Numbered from the stretch's first letter, positions 9,563-18,975 are shown. The stretch is DNA of 64,000 nucleotides from Streptomyces sp. NBC_01210 (GCF_036010325.1 NZ_CP108549.1:8246001-8310000), one strand, 5' to 3'. A program made the numbers and translations. Notes: generated by a model from the letters alone, not told the origin.

Positions 9563-10861
9563 GTGACCAGCTATCGCCAGCCGGGAATCATCCTCACCGA
9601 CCGGCACTTCACCGTCCCGCTCGACCATGCCGACCCGGCGGGGGAGCAGCTCGAGCTGTACGGCCGCGAAGTCGTCGCGAGCGGGCGGGCCGGCGCGGAT
9701 CTGCCCTGGCTGGTCTATCTGGAGGGCGGCCCCGGCTTCGGTGCCCGCCGCTTCATCGGCAAACAGGCGTGGCTGGGACGGGCCGTGCAGGAGTACCGGG
9801 TGCTGCTCCTCGACCAGCGTGGCACCGGCCGCTCCACTCCGCTGAACCGCCAGACACTGTCGCTGCGCGGCGGACCGCAGGCCCAGGCCGACCACCTCGC
9901 GAACTTCCGGGCCGACAGCATCGTGCGCGACTGCGAGACGATCCGGCCGCGGCTCACCGGCGGCGCGCCGTGGACCGTACTGGGCCAGAGCTTCGGCGGA
10001 TTCTGCGCCACGCACTATCTCTCCACGGCGCCCGAGGGCCTGCGCACGGTGCTTGTCACCGGCGGTCTGCCCTCCCTGGACGCCGGCGCCGAGGACGTCT
10101 ACCGAGCCGCGTACCCCCGCATCCAGCGCAAGGCCGAGGCCCACTACGCCCGCTACCCGCAGGACGTGGAACGGGCCCGCCGTATCGCCGCGCACCTCGG
10201 CGAGCACAAGATCGTGCTGCCGGGCGGCTACGCCCTCACGCCCGAGGCCTTCCAGTCACTCGGCGTCCTGCTCGGCGGCGGGGAGGGCAGTCATCAGCTG
10301 CACTATCTGCTGGAGGATGCCTTCGTCCGTACGCGAGCGGGGTACGAACTCTCCGACGCGTTCCAGGAGAGCGTGCTCGCCACCCTCTCGCACACCGCGC
10401 ATCCGCTGTACGCCGTACTGCACGAAGCGATCTACGCCCAGGGCGCGGAGCCGACCGACTGGGCGGCCGAACGGGTCCGGGCCGAATTCCCGCAGTTCGA
10501 CGCTGCCACAGCCCTGGCCGGTGACGGGCCCCTGTTGTTCACCGGGGAGACCGTCCACCCCTGGCACTTCGAGGTGGACCCAGCGCTGCGCCCGCTGCGC
10601 GAGGCCGCCGAAATCCTCGCCGCGCGCACCGACTGGACCCCGCTGTACGACCCGGCCCGGCTCGCCGCCAATCGTGTGCCGGTCGCCGCGGCCATCTACC
10701 ACGACGACATGTACGTCGACACGGATCACTCGCTGCGCACGGCGCGCACCATCCGCGGACTGCGCACCTGGGTCACCGACGAGTACGAGCACGACGGGGT
10801 GCGGGCCGGCGGTCCGCGCGTCCTCGACCGGCTGCTCTCCCTCGCCCGCGCGGAGCTCTGA
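9563..10861 (+). CDS. Alpha/beta hydrolase, prolyl aminopeptidase-like
   Basis: A 432-residue cytoplasmic hydrolase of the S33 peptidase type. YLEGGPGFGARRF gives the oxyanion-hole HGGPG-like motif, LLDQRGTGRSTP follows, and the nucleophile serine sits in VLGQSFGGFC. The late DDMYVDTDHSL region could supply the aspartate and histidine. Family members release N-terminal proline from peptides. The GTG start has AGGAGCAG immediately upstream. It stands between a terminator and the PIG-L gene, with 28 bp to the latter, so the two may be cotranscribed. Confidence 0.88.
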   Translation: MTSYRQPGIILTDRHFTVPLDHADPAGEQLELYGREVVASGRAGADLPWLVYLEGGPGFGARRFIGKQAWLGRAVQEYRVLLLDQRGTGRSTPLNRQTLSLRGGPQAQADHLANFRADSIVRDCETIRPRLTGGAPWTVLGQSFGGFCATHYLSTAPEGLRTVLVTGGLPSLDAGAEDVYRAAYPRIQRKAEAHYARYPQDVERARRIAAHLGEHKIVLPGGYALTPEAFQSLGVLLGGGEGSHQLHYLLEDAFVRTRAGYELSDAFQESVLATLSHTAHPLYAVLHEAIYAQGAEPTDWAAERVRAEFPQFDAATALAGDGPLLFTGETVHPWHFEVDPALRPLREAAEILAARTDWTPLYDPARLAANRVPVAAAIYHDDMYVDTDHSLRTARTIRGLRTWVTDEYEHDGVRAGGPRVLDRLLSLARAEL

Positions 10862-10889
10862 CGCACATTCAGCGCCGTATCCTGCGCCC

Positions 10890-11624
10890 ATGACCGAGCA
10901 GTTGGAACCCATGCCCGACGACTGGCAGCGCGCGCTGGCCGTGGTCGCCCACCCCGACGATCTCGAGTACGGCTGCGCCGCGGCCGTCGCCGGCTGGACC
11001 GACGCCGGACGTGAGGTCGCCTACCTCCTGGCCAGCCGCGGCGAGGCGGGCATCGACACCATGGAACCGGCCCGGTGCGCCCCGCTGCGCGAGCAGGAGC
11101 AGCGGGCGAGCGCGGCCGTCGTCGGCGTCTCCACGGTGGAGTTCCTGGACCACAAGGACGGAGTGATCGAGTACGGGACGGGGCTGCGCCGGGACATCGC
11201 GGGGGCCATCCGGCGCCACCGGCCCGAGCTGGTCATCACCCTCAACCACCGTGACACCTGGGGCGGAACCGCGTGGAACACCCCCGACCACCGGGCCGTG
11301 GGCAGGGCCACGCTGGACGCGGCGGGGGATGCGGGAAACCGCTGGATCTTCCCCGAACTCATCGCCGAGCAGGGTCTCGAGCCGTGGAACGGGGTGCGGT
11401 GGGTGGCCGTCGCGGGCTCCACCACGCCCACCCACGCGGTCGACGCGACGCCCGGCCTGGAGCGCTCCGTACTCTCGCTGCTGGAGCACCGCAGCTATAT
11501 CGAGGTGCTGACGGACCAGGACCCGGAGACGTACTGCCGCAACTTCCTCACCGGAAGCGCCCAGGGTGCGGCGGAGCGCTTCGGCGGCCGTCCCGCGGTC
11601 ACCTTCGAGCTGTTCCGGCGCTGA
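10890..11624 (+). CDS. PIG-L family N-acetylglucosaminyl deacetylase-like protein
   Basis: A 244-residue zinc deacetylase. LAVVAHPDDLEYGC carries the AHPDD metal-binding motif, and NHRDTWGGTAWNTPDHRAVG gives the distal histidines. The family includes the mycothiol enzymes MshB and Mca and several natural-product deacetylases. MTEQLEPMPDDW is about twenty residues longer at the N-terminus than some members. The substrate cannot be read from sequence. The start at 10890 is the first ATG after the hydrolase; the long upstream frame is the shadow of that gene. Confidence 0.88.
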   Translation: MTEQLEPMPDDWQRALAVVAHPDDLEYGCAAAVAGWTDAGREVAYLLASRGEAGIDTMEPARCAPLREQEQRASAAVVGVSTVEFLDHKDGVIEYGTGLRRDIAGAIRRHRPELVITLNHRDTWGGTAWNTPDHRAVGRATLDAAGDAGNRWIFPELIAEQGLEPWNGVRWVAVAGSTTPTHAVDATPGLERSVLSLLEHRSYIEVLTDQDPETYCRNFLTGSAQGAAERFGGRPAVTFELFRR

Positions 11625-11776
11625 CGTCGACGGTGCGGCCTTCTGGCAGTTCCTCAGAATGGGGCCGGGTGCAGCAGCGTGGAAAAGGTCGGCGGTGTGA
11701 ACGGACCCAGGGGCAGCGGCCCTTTCGCTTTCCGCCGGCACCCCAGGACGGTCCTCGGGCGTCTACGGAGGCCCAC

Positions 11777-12148
11777 GTGTCCCGCAGCGCCCATCACATT
11801 CCCCGGCGCCACGACGACCTCGGTCCCACGTGGGAGGAGCGCTACCGCTCCGTCGCGCTCCGCGCGCTCGTGCTGCGCTCCCTGCGGTACAGCCGCCGCG
11901 AGCAGATGCCGGCCCGCGCCGAGGGCCGCTGCGCCCGGCCACGGCTCGTACGGACCGGCTTCGCGATCCACCAGTACGACCGGGCGTACCGGTCCACACG
12001 GCTCGGCAGCGTCACCGGTCAGGTCGAGCGCAGGGCCCGTTGTGCCGTACGGATGCGGTGCGACGAGATCCGGCGGGCGCACCGGGCCGGTGCGGACATC
12101 GATCTCGATGTCCCGCCGACCCGCCACCGGCACGGCGCCTTCCACTGA
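11777..12148 (+). CDS. Small basic conserved streptomycete protein
   Basis: A 123-residue, arginine- and histidine-rich protein beginning with GTG (SRSAHHIPRRHDDLGPTWEERYRSV). GGAGG is five bases before the start. The high charge (VERRARCAVRMRCDEIRRAHRAG) and lack of membrane segments suggest a nucleic-acid-associated or structural role, but no family was recognised beyond similar streptomycete hypotheticals. Confidence 0.6.
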   Translation: MSRSAHHIPRRHDDLGPTWEERYRSVALRALVLRSLRYSRREQMPARAEGRCARPRLVRTGFAIHQYDRAYRSTRLGSVTGQVERRARCAVRMRCDEIRRAHRAGADIDLDVPPTRHRHGAFH

Positions 12149-12208
12149 AGGTTGCGCCACGGGTCCGGGCCAGGCCGAAGCAGGCCTGATCGGGTCTTCC
12201 GCCGAGGC

Positions 12209-12220
12209 AAGCGACCGCTT
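12209..12220 (+). promoter_or_regulatory. Inverted repeat AAGCG-AC-CGCTT overlapping a likely -10 region
   Basis: The palindrome lies 48 bp before the quinone-reductase start and abuts TAGTAT (12220-12225), which fits a -10 hexamer. AAGCG/CGCTT half-sites are typical of TetR repressors controlling acyl-CoA dehydrogenase operons. No TetR gene is nearby. Confidence 0.4.
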
Positions 12221-12268
12221 AGTATGCGATGGAGCGCAGTACCGCCTACGGTTTGTGGAGGCCCCGAA

Positions 12269-13237
12269 ATGCAGGCATGGCGAGTGCACCGGAACGGCGA
12301 GCCGAGCGAGGTGATGCGGCTCGAAGAGGTGGACCGGCCCACGCCGGGCGAGGGGCAGCTGCTGCTGAAGGTCCGCGCCGCGAACATCAACTTTCCCGAC
12401 GCGCTGCTCTGCCGCGGCCAGTACCAGATCAGGCCGCCGCTGCCGTTCACGCCGGGTGTGGAGATCTGCGGTGAGACCGAGGACGGCCGCCGGGTGATCG
12501 CCAACCCCGCGCTGCCGAACGGCGGACTCGCCGAGTACGTCGTCGCCGACGCGGCGGCGGTGCTGCCCGCGCCCGAGGCCCTGGACGACGCCGAGGCGGC
12601 CGCCCTGCACATCGGCTACCAGACGGGCTGGTTCGGGCTGCACCGCCGCGCGCACCTCCAGGCCGGGGAGACGCTGCTCGTGCACGCTGCGGCGGGCGGC
12701 GTCGGCAGCGCCGCCGTCCAGCTCGGCAAGGCGGCCGGCGCGCGGGTGATCGGTGTCGTCGGCGGCGCGGAGAAGGCGCGCACGGCAAGGGAGCTCGGCT
12801 GCGACATCGTCATCGACCGCCGGGAGGACGACATCGTCGCCGCGGTCAAGGAAGCCACCGGCGGCCGCGGCGCGGACGTCGTCTACGACCCGGTCGGCGG
12901 TGACGCCTACGCCAAGTCGGTGAAGTGCATCGCCTTCGAGGGCCGGATCGTGATCGTCGGCTTCGCCAGCGGCTCGATCCCCACCCCGGCCCTCAATCAC
13001 GCCCTGGTGAAGAACTACTCGATCGTGGGCCTCCACTGGGGCCTGTACAACACGATGGAGCCGAGCGCGATCCGCGACTGCCACGAGGAGCTGACCAAGC
13101 TCGCTGCGCAGGGCGTGATCAAGCCGCTGATCAGCGGGCGCGTCGCCATGAAGGACGCCGCGGACGCCGTCCAGCGCGTCGCGGACGGCACGACCACGGG
13201 CCGCCTGGTCGTCATCCCGGAAGGAGAAGCCCGATGA
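12269..13237 (+). CDS. NADPH:quinone oxidoreductase (zinc-free MDR family)
   Basis: A 322-residue protein beginning MQAWRVHRNGEPSEVMRL. The catalytic-domain pattern ANINFPDALLCRGQYQ and the nucleotide loop VHAAAGGVGSAAVQLGKAAGA are characteristic of Qor-type enzymes that lack catalytic zinc. It transfers hydride from NADPH to quinones or enoyl substrates. GGAGG precedes the ATG. Its stop overlaps the next ATG (ATGA), so it leads a three-gene operon with two acyl-CoA dehydrogenases, which points to acyl-CoA degradation. Confidence 0.9.
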   Translation: MQAWRVHRNGEPSEVMRLEEVDRPTPGEGQLLLKVRAANINFPDALLCRGQYQIRPPLPFTPGVEICGETEDGRRVIANPALPNGGLAEYVVADAAAVLPAPEALDDAEAAALHIGYQTGWFGLHRRAHLQAGETLLVHAAAGGVGSAAVQLGKAAGARVIGVVGGAEKARTARELGCDIVIDRREDDIVAAVKEATGGRGADVVYDPVGGDAYAKSVKCIAFEGRIVIVGFASGSIPTPALNHALVKNYSIVGLHWGLYNTMEPSAIRDCHEELTKLAAQGVIKPLISGRVAMKDAADAVQRVADGTTTGRLVVIPEGEAR

Positions 13238-14415
13238 CGGACGCCACCGAAGTGCGCAGCCGCACTGAGCAGTTGCTGGCCGCGCACCCACCGGCCACCA
13301 CGGACCGCACCGACTTCCTGAAGGCACGCTTCGACGCGGGCCTCGCCTGGGTGCACTACCCCAAGGGCCTCGGCGGACTCGACGCCCCGCGCACGCTGCA
13401 GACCGCCGTCGACGCCGAGCTGACGGCTGCCGGCGCGCCCGACAACGACCCGCGCCGTATCGGTATCGGCCTCGGCATGGCCGCGCCGACCATCCTCAAG
13501 TACGGCTCCGAAGAGCTGAAGCAGCGCTTCCTTCGTCCTCTGTGGGTCGGCGAGGAGGTGTGGTGCCAGCTGTTCAGCGAGCCGGGCGCGGGCTCCGACC
13601 TCGCGGCGCTCGGCACCCGGGCCGTGCGGGACGGCGACGACTGGGTCGTCAACGGCCAGAAGGTGTGGACGTCCAGCGCCCATGTGGCCCGCTGGGCGAT
13701 CCTCATCGCCCGCACCGACCCGGACCTGCCCAAGCACCGGGGCATCACCTACTTCATCTGCGATATGACCGACCCGGGTGTCGAGGTGCGGCCGCTGCGC
13801 CAGATCACCGGTGAGGCGGAGTTCAACGAGGTCTTCCTGACCGATGTGCGTATCCCCGACGCACACCGCCTCGGCGAGGTCGGCGAGGGCTGGAAGGTCG
13901 CCCAGACCACCCTGATGAACGAACGCGTCTCCATCGGCGGCAGCCGCCTCCCGCGCGAGGGCGGGATGATCGGCCCGATCGCGCAGACCTGGCGCGAACG
14001 CCCCGAACTGCGTAACCACGATCTGCACCAGCGGCTGCTGACGCTCTGGGTGGAGGCGGAGGTCGCCCGGCTGGCCGGAGAGCGGCTGCGCCAACAGCTC
14101 GCCGCCGGCCAGCCGGGCCCCGAGGGCAGCGGAATGAAGCTCGCCTTCGCCCGCCTCAACCAGGAGATCAGCGGCCTTGAGGTCGAACTCTGCGGCGAGG
14201 AAGGCCTGTTGTACGACGACTGGACCATGAGCCGTCCCGACTTCGTCGACTTCACCGGGCGCGACGCCGGCTACCGCTATCTCCGCTCCAAGGGCAACTC
14301 CATCGAGGGCGGCACCAGCGAAGTGCTGCTGAACATCGTCGCCGAACGCGTCCTCGGGCTGCCCTCCGAGCCGCGCAACGACAAGGACGTCGCCTGGAAG
14401 GACCTGGCCCGATGA
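13234..14415 (+). CDS. Acyl-CoA dehydrogenase, first of a pair
   Basis: A 393-residue flavoprotein. WCQLFSEPGAGSDLAALGT and VVNGQKVWTSSAHVA are the FAD/substrate-binding signatures. The C-terminal SKGNSIEGGTSEVLLNIVAERVLGLP is the canonical end of FadE-like subunits. It introduces the alpha-beta double bond into an acyl-CoA. Pairs of unlike acyl-CoA dehydrogenases often form alpha2beta2 heterotetramers in actinobacteria. The start was fixed by AAGGAGAAG and the ATGA overlap with the quinone reductase. Confidence 0.93.
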   Translation: MTDATEVRSRTEQLLAAHPPATTDRTDFLKARFDAGLAWVHYPKGLGGLDAPRTLQTAVDAELTAAGAPDNDPRRIGIGLGMAAPTILKYGSEELKQRFLRPLWVGEEVWCQLFSEPGAGSDLAALGTRAVRDGDDWVVNGQKVWTSSAHVARWAILIARTDPDLPKHRGITYFICDMTDPGVEVRPLRQITGEAEFNEVFLTDVRIPDAHRLGEVGEGWKVAQTTLMNERVSIGGSRLPREGGMIGPIAQTWRERPELRNHDLHQRLLTLWVEAEVARLAGERLRQQLAAGQPGPEGSGMKLAFARLNQEISGLEVELCGEEGLLYDDWTMSRPDFVDFTGRDAGYRYLRSKGNSIEGGTSEVLLNIVAERVLGLPSEPRNDKDVAWKDLAR

Positions 14416-15509
14416 CGACTCAGCCCACACAGCCCGATCTGCTGTACTCCGAGGACGAGGACGACCTGCGGGCCGCCGTACGCTCTCTGCTCGCCGACCG
14501 CGTCGATACGGCGTCCGTCCTGGTGCGCGCCGAGTCCGGTACGCCGTACGACCCCGAGCTGTGGAAGGCGCTCGCCGGGGACATCGGCGCGGCCGGACTC
14601 CTCGTACCCGAGAAGCTCGGCGGGCAGGGCGCGAGCCACCGCGAGGCCGCCGTGGTGCTGGAGGAGCTGGGTCGCAGCGTCACCCCCGCGCCGTATCTCA
14701 CCAGCTCCGTCATCGCGACCCAGACCCTGCTCGCGCTCGACACGGAGACGGAGGCCGTCGCCGGGCTGCTGACCGAGCTGGCGGCCGGCCGCAGGACCGC
14801 CGTCCTCGCCGTGCCGCTGTCGGCTTCGCCCGACGGGCCGCTCCCGGTCGACGCACCCAGGATCACCGGTGTAGCGGATGCCGCTGCCGCCGATGTCCTC
14901 CTGGTGCTCAAGTCCGACGGCCTGTACGCGGTCGAGACGGCGAACGCCACCGTCGAGGCGCTGACCCCGCTCGATCTGACCCGTCCGCTCGCCGCCGTCA
15001 CCCTCGACGACACGGCCGACGCCAGCCGCCTCGCGGACGCGGAGACCGGTGAGGCGGCCGTACGCCGCGGACTGCTCGCCGGGGCCGGGCTGCTCGCCTC
15101 CGAGCAGCTCGGACTCGCCGAATGGTGCCTGGAGGAGACGGTCCGTCACACCCGCGAGCGCCACCAGTTCAACCGGCCCATCGGTTCGTTCCAGGCGCTC
15201 AAGCACCGCATGGCCCAGGTGTGGCTGGAGGTCGTCTCGGCCCGGGCCGCGGCCCGTAACGCGGCGGACGCCCTCGCCACGGACAGCTCCGACGCCGCCC
15301 TCGCGGTGACCGTGGCGCAGACATACTGCTCCCGGGTGGCCGTGCGCGCGGCTGAGGAGTGCGTCCAGCTGCACGCCGGAATCGGCATGACCTGGGAACA
15401 CCCCGCGCATCTGTACCTCAAGCGCGCCAAGTCCGACGAGATCGCCCTGGGCACGCCGGGCCGCCACAAGGAGGCGCTGGCCGCACTGGTCGACCTGCAG
15501 GCTCCGTAG
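14412..15509 (+). CDS. Acyl-CoA dehydrogenase, second of a pair
   Basis: A 365-residue protein with the same fold but a divergent active site. SPDGPLPVDAPRITGV replaces the usual SEPxAGSD loop, and the ending ECVQLHAGIGMTWEHPAHLYLKRAKSDEIALG is intact. Such a chain is typical of the partner subunit in heteromeric steroid- or branched-acyl dehydrogenases. It starts in ATGA overlap with the first subunit. It is the last gene before a strong terminator. Confidence 0.92.
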   Translation: MTTQPTQPDLLYSEDEDDLRAAVRSLLADRVDTASVLVRAESGTPYDPELWKALAGDIGAAGLLVPEKLGGQGASHREAAVVLEELGRSVTPAPYLTSSVIATQTLLALDTETEAVAGLLTELAAGRRTAVLAVPLSASPDGPLPVDAPRITGVADAAAADVLLVLKSDGLYAVETANATVEALTPLDLTRPLAAVTLDDTADASRLADAETGEAAVRRGLLAGAGLLASEQLGLAEWCLEETVRHTRERHQFNRPIGSFQALKHRMAQVWLEVVSARAAARNAADALATDSSDAALAVTVAQTYCSRVAVRAAEECVQLHAGIGMTWEHPAHLYLKRAKSDEIALGTPGRHKEALAALVDLQAP

Positions 15510-15544
15510 GGGCTGTGCACCGAGGCACTGTTCACCGCAACTCG

Positions 15545-15575
15545 GGCCGCCGCGCCGACCATCGGCGCGGCGGCC
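15545..15575 (+). terminator. Hairpin terminator of the acyl-CoA dehydrogenase operon
   Basis: A perfect 14-bp stem (GGCCGCCGCGCCGA) with a CCA loop, 35 bp after the stop codon. Confidence 0.85.
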
Positions 15576-15881
15576 TGCTCGATGCCGCCGGAACTCAGCT
15601 CCGCGTGAGCAGGGCCGTGCGGCCCGCCCGCGCCGTCCGCCGTGGCGACACCGGACGAGATCCGGCCGTTCACCACCCGGGACCGTCACGTCTCCGACAC
15701 CCGGGACCGCCACGCCCCTGACCCGTTCGACCGCTGGACGGCGAGCTCCCCGCGCTCCGGTAGCCGTCGTGAGCACCAGGTGACGGGTGGCCGAACTCTT
15801 CGCGCTGCTCTGCCCATTGGGCTGCCCCGGGCGGATACTCACCGGTGTCCCTCCCGACCCGCAGAGCCCGGAGGCACCATC

Positions 15882-16745
15882 GTGCTGCCCACCCGTCGCA
15901 GAGCCGTCACCACCCTCGCCGCCGCGCTCACCGGCGCCGTCGCCGTGCCCGCCCATGCGCAGGCCGCCGAGAAGCACGGCGGGCGGACCGGCCCGCAGCC
16001 GCTCCGCCGGGCCCACGCCCACAACGACTACCTGCATGAACGGCCCCTCCACGACGCCCTGTCGCACGGCTTCACCAGCGTGGAGGCCGATATCTTCCTG
16101 GTGAACGGCGAGCTGCTCGTCGCCCATGAGCCGGCGGACCTCGACCCGACCCGCACCCTGCGCTCGCTCTACCTCGACCCGCTGCTGGCCCGGGTGAAGG
16201 TCAACCACGGCTCCGTGTACCGCGGTTACCGGCGGCCCGTCCAGCTGCTGATCGACATCAAGACGGACGGCGCCGCCGCGTATCTCGAACTCGACCGCCA
16301 GCTGCGGCACTACCGGCGGATGCTCAGCACCTACGCGTACGGCCATGTCCGCCTCGGCGCCGTCACCCCGGTCATCTCCGGCGACCGCGCCGCCCGCGTA
16401 CCCATGGAGGCGCAGCGAGTGCGGTACGCCTTCTACGACGGCCGCCTCGAAGACCTCGGCACCACCGCCCCCGCCTCCTTCGTCCCGCTGATCTCCAGCA
16501 ACTGGACGGAGAGTTTCAGCTGGCTGGGCACCGGCCAATTCCCGGCCGCCGAGCGGCAGAAGCTGCACGCGATCGTCGCTGACGCCCATGACCACGGGCA
16601 GCGCGTCCGTTTCTGGGCGACGCCCGACGTGGCCGGTCCCGACCGCGACGCAGTGTGGACCGAGCTGCTCGCCGCCCGCGTCGACCACATCAATACGGAC
16701 GATCTGGCTGCGCTCGAGCGCTTCCTCCGCGCACGGGGTCAGTAG
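15882..16745 (+). CDS. Tat-exported PI-PLC/GDPD-like phosphodiesterase
   Basis: A 287-residue protein. The GTG start (VLPTRRRAVTTLAAALT) has GGAGG seven bases upstream. RRRAVTTLAAALTGAVAVPAHAQA is a Tat-like signal. The mature part begins RRAHAHNDYLHERPLHDALSHGF, followed by SVEADIFLVNGELLVAHEP; this matches the phosphatidylinositol-phospholipase-C-like barrel with its catalytic histidines (related to the Aim6 group). It probably hydrolyses phosphodiesters outside the cell; the lipid or nucleotide substrate is unknown. Confidence 0.8.
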   Translation: MLPTRRRAVTTLAAALTGAVAVPAHAQAAEKHGGRTGPQPLRRAHAHNDYLHERPLHDALSHGFTSVEADIFLVNGELLVAHEPADLDPTRTLRSLYLDPLLARVKVNHGSVYRGYRRPVQLLIDIKTDGAAAYLELDRQLRHYRRMLSTYAYGHVRLGAVTPVISGDRAARVPMEAQRVRYAFYDGRLEDLGTTAPASFVPLISSNWTESFSWLGTGQFPAAERQKLHAIVADAHDHGQRVRFWATPDVAGPDRDAVWTELLAARVDHINTDDLAALERFLRARGQ

Positions 16746-16750
16746 ACATC

Positions 16751-16957
16751 GTGGGCGTCCACGAGACGGACACCAAAACCGTCCGCCACCCCGATGTCGG
16801 AGTACTCACCCTCGACTGTGACGTCCTGATGGTTCCCGGCAGCGATCCACGCATCGTCGCCTACACCGCCGCCCCCGGCAGCGACGCCTCCGACCGGCTG
16901 GGGCTCCTCAACGTCATCGGCACCCAGGCCATGACCGAGAACAGCACCCAGGCGTAG
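16751..16957 (+). pseudogene. C-terminal fragment of an XRE/MmyB-type regulator
   Basis: About 68 residues (TVRHPDVGVLTLDCDVLMVPGSD and RIVAYTAAPGSDASDRL) match the end of the MmyB-like ligand-binding domain of streptomycete helix-turn-helix regulators. The DNA-binding half is absent, and the frame joins directly to the end of the PI-PLC gene. No ribosome site precedes it. I call it a deletion remnant. Confidence 0.65.
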
Positions 16958-17055
16958 CACTCAGCCGCGCCGCACACAGGTGGGCGGGCAGAGCGCCGGG
17001 CCGGCAGTCCGCGGTCGCTCGGTGCGGTAGTGCCCGCGGTGGTCAAGTCCGCCAC

Positions 17056-17655
17056 CTACCTCGGACCCCCGAGGCCCGGCGCGCCCCAGACCGGGAACCA
17101 GCGGGCCAGGTCCGTCTCGATGCGGAGGTCGTCCGTGAGCAACGCCCTGGTCTGCAGTTCCAGGGCGTTGTCGCGCTTCTCCTTTGTGCCGGCGAGCGGT
17201 GCGAAGGGGTAGAAGGTGCCGCGCTTGTACAGGTAGACCAGCGCCAGCGAGCGATCGCCGGATGTCTCATGGAAGGCGATCAGGGAGCAGAGCAGCTGCG
17301 GGCCGAAGCCGGCGTCCTGGAGCAGGGTGTTGACCGCGTGCAGGTCGTTGACCAGCGAGGCCGTGTCGTCGGCGGGGTGGCGGGCGAGGAGCCAGGTGTA
17401 GCCGTACGCGTCCTGGCTGAACTCGACCGGGACGCCGCCCCGGTCGGTGTCGGTGTCGAGCAGCTCTCGTACGTCCTCCTGGAGTTGCGCGAAGGCGCCG
17501 CCCTCCACGCTGGCGAAGCACACCGAGCCGATGCCGGTCGGAGTGAAGCCGGCGCCCGCCTGGAGGGTGATGGCGGCGGCGGGCAGGCCGAAGAGCTGGT
17601 CGAGGTCGGGCCGTACCGGCTTGCTGCGGCCGAGGATCGTGTCGAGGAGTCCCAC
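17056..17655 (-). CDS. pspAB: PspA-associated protein PspAB
   Basis: A 199-residue soluble protein, MGLLDTILGRSKPVRPDLDQLFGLPAAA onward, matching the actinobacterial PspAB family that accompanies PspA and HtpX in envelope-stress loci. FYPFAPLAGTKEKRDNALELQ near the end is a conserved block. It lies 55 bp downstream of htpX in the same orientation, supporting cotranscription. The mechanism of PspAB is not established; the locus context implies membrane-stress maintenance. Confidence 0.8.
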   Translation of the reverse strand: MGLLDTILGRSKPVRPDLDQLFGLPAAAITLQAGAGFTPTGIGSVCFASVEGGAFAQLQEDVRELLDTDTDRGGVPVEFSQDAYGYTWLLARHPADDTASLVNDLHAVNTLLQDAGFGPQLLCSLIAFHETSGDRSLALVYLYKRGTFYPFAPLAGTKEKRDNALELQTRALLTDDLRIETDLARWFPVWGAPGLGGPR

Positions 17656-17710
17656 AGAAGTGCCTCTGTCAGTCGTCTGTCGGGCGTCTGTCAGTTGTCG
17701 CGGGGGCGCG

Positions 17711-18631
17711 TTACGGGCGGGCCAGCTGCGTCGAGATCTTGCCCAGCTGGTCCAGACGCTGCTCCAGCGTCGGGTGCGAGGACAGCAGGCGGCTCAGGCT
17801 CTCCTTGGAGGAGAACGCCGGCGCGAACCAGAAGGCGTTGAACGGCTCCGCCTTGCGCAGGTCCTGCGTCGGGATCCTCGCCATGTCGCCCGTCACCTTG
17901 GTGAGCGCGGACGCGAGCGCCGAGGGGCGGCCGGTCAGCAGGGCGGCCGCGCGGTCGGCGGACAGTTCGCGGTAGCGGGAGAGCAGTCGGGTCAGCAGGA
18001 AGCTGATCACGTAGACGACCGCGCTGACCAGGGGTATCAGGAGCATGGCGATCGCGGCGTTGCTGTCGCGGCTGCCCCCCGCCCGGCCGAAGCCGCCCCA
18101 CACGGCGATACGGGTCATCACGCCAGCCAGGACACCGAGGAACGATGCGATCGTCATCACTGCGACATCGCGGTGGGCGACGTGCGACAGCTCGTGGGCG
18201 AGGACGCCCTCCAACTCCTCCGGCTCCAGCCGGCGGAGCAGGCCGGTGGTGGCGCAGACCAGCGCGGTCTTCTCGTTGCGGCCGACGGCGAAGGCGTTCG
18301 GCACATCGCTGTGGGCGATCGCGACGCGGGGCTTGGGCATGTCGGCGAGCGCGCAGATACGGTCGACGGCGCCGTGCAGCTCCGGCGCCTGCTCCGGAGT
18401 GACCTCGCGAGCGCCCATGCTGAAGGCCGCGAGACGGTCGCTGAACCAGAACTGCGCGATGAAAAGCCCGCCTGCGATCAGCAGAATGATCGGCCACGAG
18501 CCTCGGAGGATCGCCAGCAGGGCGCCGACGAAGACGACATAGAGCAGCCCGATCAGGAACATCGTCGTCACCATGCGGGTGGTGAGTCCCTGATCCGGGG
18601 CGTAGCGGGACGGAGGCCGGTTCCCTGGCAT
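17711..18631 (-). CDS. htpX: Membrane zinc metalloprotease HtpX (M48)
   Basis: A 306-residue M48 protease with two N-terminal transmembrane helices (residues about 20-63), zinc motif HELSH at 146-150, two further helices around 160-215, and the glutamate of RYRELSADRAA as third ligand. It degrades misfolded membrane proteins. The ATG at 18631 has GGAGGG upstream. It is the first gene of an htpX-pspAB pair. Confidence 0.93.
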   Translation of the reverse strand: MPGNRPPSRYAPDQGLTTRMVTTMFLIGLLYVVFVGALLAILRGSWPIILLIAGGLFIAQFWFSDRLAAFSMGAREVTPEQAPELHGAVDRICALADMPKPRVAIAHSDVPNAFAVGRNEKTALVCATTGLLRRLEPEELEGVLAHELSHVAHRDVAVMTIASFLGVLAGVMTRIAVWGGFGRAGGSRDSNAAIAMLLIPLVSAVVYVISFLLTRLLSRYRELSADRAAALLTGRPSALASALTKVTGDMARIPTQDLRKAEPFNAFWFAPAFSSKESLSRLLSSHPTLEQRLDQLGKISTQLARP

Positions 18632-18975
18632 CTGACACCCTCCGGGCGGAGCTGTTTCTCGTCCCCCCTCACTCGATTGTGCTCCTGTCGCAGCTATAGC
18701 CGGGATAAGTGAGCTCGCGCACGCCGTGTGGGTTGACGTGCCGCAGCCCTTGGCGCGGTCGGGCCGGCCGCGTCGAGCCGTCCGTACTGGCCGCGATGGG
18801 GCAGATGCTCCGCGTCACCGGCGCGCGTTCAGCACCTTCGTCCGGCGCCTCTCCACTCGAAGTCACCGGCAGACAACACCCGAACGGCGGACACGCCAGT
18901 CGGCCGTACGGGCCCTCCACTACGCCAGACTGACGGCCGAATGCCGCAATTCCGGCGCGGCGGAGGAGGTTGGCG
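18632..18975. other. Intergenic region between divergent htpX and a small membrane protein gene
   Basis: Must hold promoters for both directions. Short frames within it lack ribosome sites and normal composition. TTGACG at about 18733 could be a -35 hexamer for the plus strand, but no convincing -10 follows. Confidence 0.35.
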
